Shown here: in pieces, positions 60,606-64,000 of the stretch
How the letters are laid out: every line of letters begins with the position of its first letter
Position numbering within the stretch: the stretch's first letter is position 1
Source: Pseudescherichia sp031979925
GTDB lineage: Bacteria > Pseudomonadota > Gammaproteobacteria > Enterobacterales > Enterobacteriaceae
NCBI RefSeq assembly: GCF_031979925.1
Contig: NZ_DALZFB010000002.1
Coordinates: forward strand, 496,001-560,000
DNA: 64,000 nucleotides
Direction of reading: 5' to 3'
Notes under the pieces: model-generated
What the model saw: only the letters and a program-made list of their open reading frames with translations
What the model was told of the DNA's origin: nothing
Database searches by the model: none
Program-made: the position numbers and the translations under genes

Positions 60606-62048
60606 ATGACCCTTTCGTTTACGACACACTGGCGCGACGAGCTGCCGGGCTTTTACACCTCGCTTTCCCCTACGCCGCTGCGCAATGCGCGCGTGCTATG
60701 GCACAACGCTGCGCTGGCCCAAACGCTGGGCGTGCCTGATGCACTTTTTGCTCCTGCCGAGGGGGCGGGCGTCTGGGGCGGTGAAACGCTGCTGCCGGGC
60801 ATGTCGCCGCTGGCTCAGGTCTATAGCGGCCATCAGTTTGGCGTCTGGGCAGGGCAGCTGGGCGATGGCCGCGGCATTCTGCTCGGCGAGCAGCTGCTCG
60901 CCGATGGCAAAACGGTGGACTGGCACCTTAAGGGGGCAGGGCAGACGCCGTACTCCCGCATGGGTGACGGACGCGCCGTGCTGCGCTCGACCATTCGCGA
61001 AAGTCTGGCCTCGGAGGCTATGCACTATCTGGGGATCCCCACCACCCGGGCGCTGGCGATTGCCACCAGCGATACGCCGGTAGCGCGAGAAACCACCGAG
61101 CGGGGAGCCATGCTGATGCGTATCGCGGAGAGCCATCTGCGCTTTGGCCATTTTGAGCACTTCTACTACCGCCGCGAGCCGGAGAAGGTTCGCCAGCTGG
61201 CCGACTTTGCCATCCGTCATCACTGGCCGCACCTTGCTGATGAGAGCGATAAATATGTGCTCTGGCTGCGGGATATTGTAGCCCGTACCGCGCGTCTGAT
61301 CGCTCAGTGGCAGGCGGTAGGCTTTGCCCACGGCGTGATGAATACCGACAATATGTCGATCCTTGGCCTGACCATTGATTACGGTCCGTTCGGCTTTCTG
61401 GATGATTATCAGCCTGGTTTTATCTGTAACCACTCTGACTATCAGGGTCGCTACCGTTTTGATAATCAGCCCGCGGTTGGCCTGTGGAATCTTCAGCGGC
61501 TTGCCCAAACGCTGTCGCCCTTTATCGATGTCGACACGCTGAACGCTGCCATGGATGAGTATCAGCAGGTGCTGTTGGAGGAGTACGGTAAACTACTGCG
61601 CAGCAAGCTGGGCCTGTTCACCGAGCAGCGAGGCGATAACGATCTGCTGAATACGCTGTTTGCCCTGATGGCGCGCGAAGGCAGCGACTATACGCGTACC
61701 TTCCGCATGCTGAGCAATAGTGAGCAGCACAGCGCCAGCTCGCCGCTGCGCGATGAGTTTATCGATCGCGGCGCGTTTGATGCCTGGTTTAGTACCTACC
61801 GTACGCGGTTGCAGGGCGAGCAAATTGACGATGCCGAGCGCCAGCGACAGATGAAAAGCGTAAACCCGGCGCTGGTCCTGCGTAACTGGCTGGCGCAGCG
61901 GGCTATCAGCGATGCCGAGCAGGGCGATACCCATGAGCTGGAGCGGCTGCACCAGGCATTACGCGATCCCTTTAGCGATCGTAATGATGACTACGTTAGT
62001 CGGCCGCCTGACTGGGGCAAGCATCTGGAAGTGAGCTGTTCAAGCTAG
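60606..62048 (+). CDS. selO: SelO (YdiU), protein AMPylase
   Basis: The 480-residue pseudokinase-fold enzyme transfers AMP to Ser, Thr or Tyr residues of redox-related proteins (E. coli YdiU has 478 residues). Visible family blocks are YSGHQFGVWAGQLGDGRGI, LKGAGQTPYSRMGDGRAVL and MNTDNMSILGLTIDYGPFGF. The C-terminus ends CSS, with cysteine where many eukaryotic SelO proteins have selenocysteine. GGAGGAACC precedes the ATG; the frame extends 16 codons further without support. It is convergent with aroH; the small hemP gene found next to it in E. coli is absent. Confidence 0.96.
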   Translation: MTLSFTTHWRDELPGFYTSLSPTPLRNARVLWHNAALAQTLGVPDALFAPAEGAGVWGGETLLPGMSPLAQVYSGHQFGVWAGQLGDGRGILLGEQLLADGKTVDWHLKGAGQTPYSRMGDGRAVLRSTIRESLASEAMHYLGIPTTRALAIATSDTPVARETTERGAMLMRIAESHLRFGHFEHFYYRREPEKVRQLADFAIRHHWPHLADESDKYVLWLRDIVARTARLIAQWQAVGFAHGVMNTDNMSILGLTIDYGPFGFLDDYQPGFICNHSDYQGRYRFDNQPAVGLWNLQRLAQTLSPFIDVDTLNAAMDEYQQVLLEEYGKLLRSKLGLFTEQRGDNDLLNTLFALMAREGSDYTRTFRMLSNSEQHSASSPLRDEFIDRGAFDAWFSTYRTRLQGEQIDDAERQRQMKSVNPALVLRNWLAQRAISDAEQGDTHELERLHQALRDPFSDRNDDYVSRPPDWGKHLEVSCSS

Positions 62049-62056
62049 AAGAGAAC

Positions 62057-62075
62057 GCCCGCCACCATGGCGGGC
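62057..62075. terminator. hairpin between convergent selO and aroH
   Basis: GCCCGCC-ACCAT-GGCGGGC is a perfect stem without a T run, in a 33-base gap. Confidence 0.55.
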
Positions 62076-62081
62076 GGAACG

Positions 62082-63128
62082 TTAGAGTCGAGTGGACACC
62101 GCGGCAGAGAGCTTCTCCACCAGCAGCGTCGTGTCTTCCCAATGCAGACATGGGTCGGTAATCGACTGCCCATAGGTGAGCGGCTGCCCGGCGACAATCC
62201 TCTGTGTCCCTTCCTGGAGGAAACTCTCCGCCATAATCCCGGCAATGGCCGTCGAACCGCTACGGATCTGCTGACAAACGTCGTCACATACATCGAGCTG
62301 GCGACGATGCTGTTTCTGGCAGTTGCCGTGGCTGAAGTCCACTACCAGATGCTCAGGCAGTGAGAACTCGCTCAGCGTATCGCAGGCCTCAGCAATCGCC
62401 TCGGCGTGGTAGTTAGGCGTCTTGCCGCCGCGCATAATAATGTGGCCGTAAGGGTTACCGCTGGTCTGGTAGATGGTCATCTGCCCGTTTTTATCCGGCG
62501 AGAGGAACATGTGGCTCGCCCGTGAGGCACGAATAGCGTCAACCGCGATGCGGGTATTGCCATCCGTTCCGTTTTTGAATCCTACCGGGCAGGAGAGCGC
62601 GGATGCCATCTCACGGTGGATCTGGCTCTCTGTGGTGCGCGCCCCGATTGCACCCCAGCTAATGAGATCGGCAATAAACTGTCCGGTCACCATATCGAGA
62701 AACTCGGTGGCGGTTGGTACGCCCAGCTCATTTACCTGCAACAGCAGCTTACGCGCCAGCTCCATACCGTGATTAACCCGATAGCTGCCGTTAAGATCCG
62801 GATCGGAGATCAATCCTTTCCAGCCCACGACGGTGCGCGGTTTCTCAAAATAGGTACGCATCACAATCTCAAGCGAATCCTGATGCTTTTCACGCAGCGT
62901 CTGGAGTCGGTGAGCGTAATCCATGGCCGCATCAAGATCGTGAATTGAGCAGGGGCCTACAATCACTAACAGGCGACGATCTTCGCCGTTTAATATTTTC
63001 TCTATCCGCCGACGCGAGGCGTTAACGTGTTCCGCAACCGGCCGGGAGAGGGGATACCGCTGGGCCAGCTCGGCCGGGGTCACCAGACTCTCAATGCGCG
63101 CAGTGCGGAGTTCATCAGTTTTGTTCAT
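62082..63128 (-). CDS. aroH: AroH, Trp-sensitive DAHP synthase
   Basis: The 348-residue enzyme condenses phosphoenolpyruvate and erythrose 4-phosphate to DAHP, the entry to aromatic biosynthesis. Conserved blocks are LLVIVGPCSIHDLDAAMDYA, MRTYFEKPRTVVGWKGLISD, IGARTTESQIHREM and VVDFSHGNCQKQHRR. Assignment to the Trp-type isoenzyme follows from its length, closest likeness to E. coli AroH, and the TrpR operator upstream. It lies downstream of ppsR on the same strand. Confidence 0.96.
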   Translation of the reverse strand: MNKTDELRTARIESLVTPAELAQRYPLSRPVAEHVNASRRRIEKILNGEDRRLLVIVGPCSIHDLDAAMDYAHRLQTLREKHQDSLEIVMRTYFEKPRTVVGWKGLISDPDLNGSYRVNHGMELARKLLLQVNELGVPTATEFLDMVTGQFIADLISWGAIGARTTESQIHREMASALSCPVGFKNGTDGNTRIAVDAIRASRASHMFLSPDKNGQMTIYQTSGNPYGHIIMRGGKTPNYHAEAIAEACDTLSEFSLPEHLVVDFSHGNCQKQHRRQLDVCDDVCQQIRSGSTAIAGIMAESFLQEGTQRIVAGQPLTYGQSITDPCLHWEDTTLLVEKLSAAVSTRL

Positions 63129-63248
63129 GACTTATCTCAGAAATTTGTGGCTTCAGCGGCAGACCTGCCGGAAGTGATGGGCATCACGATAAACCAATCC
63201 TTGATGTTTTCAAGTATGAGAGTGATGCACATCACAATGCTGCGGGCA

Positions 63249-63291
63249 ATGATAGCGGAAAATGGTGTCCTGTACTAGCTAATTAGTACAT
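63249..63291 (-). promoter_or_regulatory. TrpR operator and promoter of aroH
   Basis: TGTACTA-ATTAGC-TAGTACA (63291-63272 on the minus strand) is a near-perfect palindrome close to the TrpR operator core ACTAGTTAACTAGT. It overlaps a -35 like AGTACA, which is followed after 16 bases by TATCAT as -10. The operator overlaps the final codons of ppsR. This is the E. coli aroH arrangement. Confidence 0.85.
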
Positions 63292-64000
63292 GCTGCGATT
63301 CAGCTTCATGATATCGAGGATTTTGGTCGCAATCTCCTCCACCGAATAGTTAGTGCTGTTCAGGTAGGGAATATTATTTTTACGATAGAGTGCCTCTACT
63401 TCGGCCAGCTCCAGTCGACACTGGCGCATTGAGGCGTAGCGGCTGTTCTCAACGCGCTCTTCACGAATAGCCGCAAGGCGTTCGGCGTTAATGGTCAGGC
63501 CAAACAGTTTGTGCTGAAGCGGTTTTAACGCAGCGGGCAATACCAGGTTATCCATATCGTCGGCGATAAAGGGGTAGTTAGCGGCGCGAATGCCGAACTG
63601 CATGGCCAGGTAGAGGCTGGTAGGCGTTTTGCCGCAGCGGGAGACGCCGAGCAGGATCACCTGCGCCTGCTCCAGATTGCGCATGGAGATGCCGTCGTCG
63701 TGGGCAAGGGTGTAGTCAATCGCGGCGATACGGGCGTCATATCGCGTCAGGTTCCCTGGATTGAGTCCGTGGGTACGGTGGGCGACTGCGCTAGGATCGA
63801 GCTTAAGTTCCTGCTGGAGCGGAGCAACCAGCGCCTGGACGATATCCTGGCAGAAGCCCTGGCTCTGGGTAATGATGCTGCGGATCTCCGGCATGACGAT
63901 AGAGTAAAAGACCAGCGGCCGCACGCCTGTCTGCTGGAAAATGGCGTCAATCTGCTCCTTGACCGCATTGGCACGCTGGACGTTTTCGACGAACGGCAGC
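63283..64000 (-). CDS. ppsR: PpsR, PEP synthetase regulatory kinase/pyrophosphorylase (partial)
   Basis: Only the C-terminal part, about 239 of the 277 residues known in E. coli, lies inside the window; the gene enters from the right edge. PpsR inactivates PEP synthetase by ADP-dependent phosphorylation and reactivates it by phosphorolysis. The P-loop motif LLGVSRCGKTPTSLYLA (DUF299 family) and the ISMRNLEQAQ block are intact. The frame remains open to 64000, so the apparent ATG at 63924 is internal. Its stop overlaps the TrpR operator of aroH. Confidence 0.96.
   Translation of the reverse strand, partial: LPFVENVQRANAVKEQIDAIFQQTGVRPLVFYSIVMPEIRSIITQSQGFCQDIVQALVAPLQQELKLDPSAVAHRTHGLNPGNLTRYDARIAAIDYTLAHDDGISMRNLEQAQVILLGVSRCGKTPTSLYLAMQFGIRAANYPFIADDMDNLVLPAALKPLQHKLFGLTINAERLAAIREERVENSRYASMRQCRLELAEVEALYRKNNIPYLNSTNYSVEEIATKILDIMKLNRSMY

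Overview
The window is a chromosomal segment of a motile member of the Enterobacteriaceae close to Escherichia, Citrobacter, Enterobacter or Leclercia. Nearly every backbone protein is recognisable as an E. coli orthologue of the same or almost the same length (for example yeaG 644, gapA 331, astD 492, pheT 795 and btuC 326 residues). The order follows the E. coli yeaH-gapA-sppA-gdhA-ast-katE-pfkB-thrS-pheST-btu-aroH arc. I see no tRNA, rRNA, CRISPR array, transposase or integrase.

Layout. 0-0.85 kb: AT-rich accessory edge with a small membrane protein gene running into a broken hcp fragment. 0.85-9.4 kb: yeaHG stress kinase pair, mipA, yeaE, yeaD, gapA, msrB, yeaC. 9.4-18.2 kb: pncA, ansA, sppA, ydjA, selD-topB, gdhA. 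18.4-26.8 kb: ynjH, xthA, the astCADBE arginine succinyltransferase operon behind a sigma-54 type promoter, and spy. 26.8-33.5 kb: accessory island between spy and ves, holding an orphan TcaB-like Tc toxin subunit on the plus strand and an orphan type VI secretion module (metallopeptidase effector, immunity lipoprotein, Hcp) on the minus strand, with three related terminator-like copies around them. 33.6-46.3 kb: ves, cho, nadE, osmE, katE, cedA, tcyP, ydjM, yniCBA, ydiZ, pfkB, ydiY. 46.4-49 kb: second accessory stretch with a small secreted protein, an orphan flagellin-like gene with its own sigma-28 type promoter, fumD, and a tiny zinc-ribbon gene with an apparent non-AUG start. 49.4-64 kb: thrS-infC-rpmI-rplT-pheM-pheST-ihfA translation cluster, btuC-btuE-btuD, nlpC, ydiV, selO, aroH and the 3' part of ppsR.

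How it works together. The backbone carries central metabolism (gapA, pfkB, gdhA, aroH), nitrogen scavenging (ast, ansA), NAD supply (pncA, nadE), oxidative and envelope stress defence (katE, msrB, btuE, osmE, spy, xthA), SOS genes with visible LexA boxes (cho, ydjM), and translation genes with classical autoregulatory leaders (thrS operator, AUU start of infC, pheM attenuator). Compared with E. coli K-12 as I remember it, the arc is compact: the ydjE-ydjL, ynjA-ynjG, chb and arpB regions and hemP are absent from their usual places.

Most notable observations: the spy-ves insertion site with repeated terminator copies; a T6SS metallopeptidase effector stopped by one TAA codon directly after its HEMMHVW zinc motif; an orphan TcaB-like toxin with an AT-rich central cassette; an orphan flagellin with a non-flagellin central domain and a sigma-28 type promoter; and a YmcF-like zinc-ribbon microprotein that appears to start at AUU.
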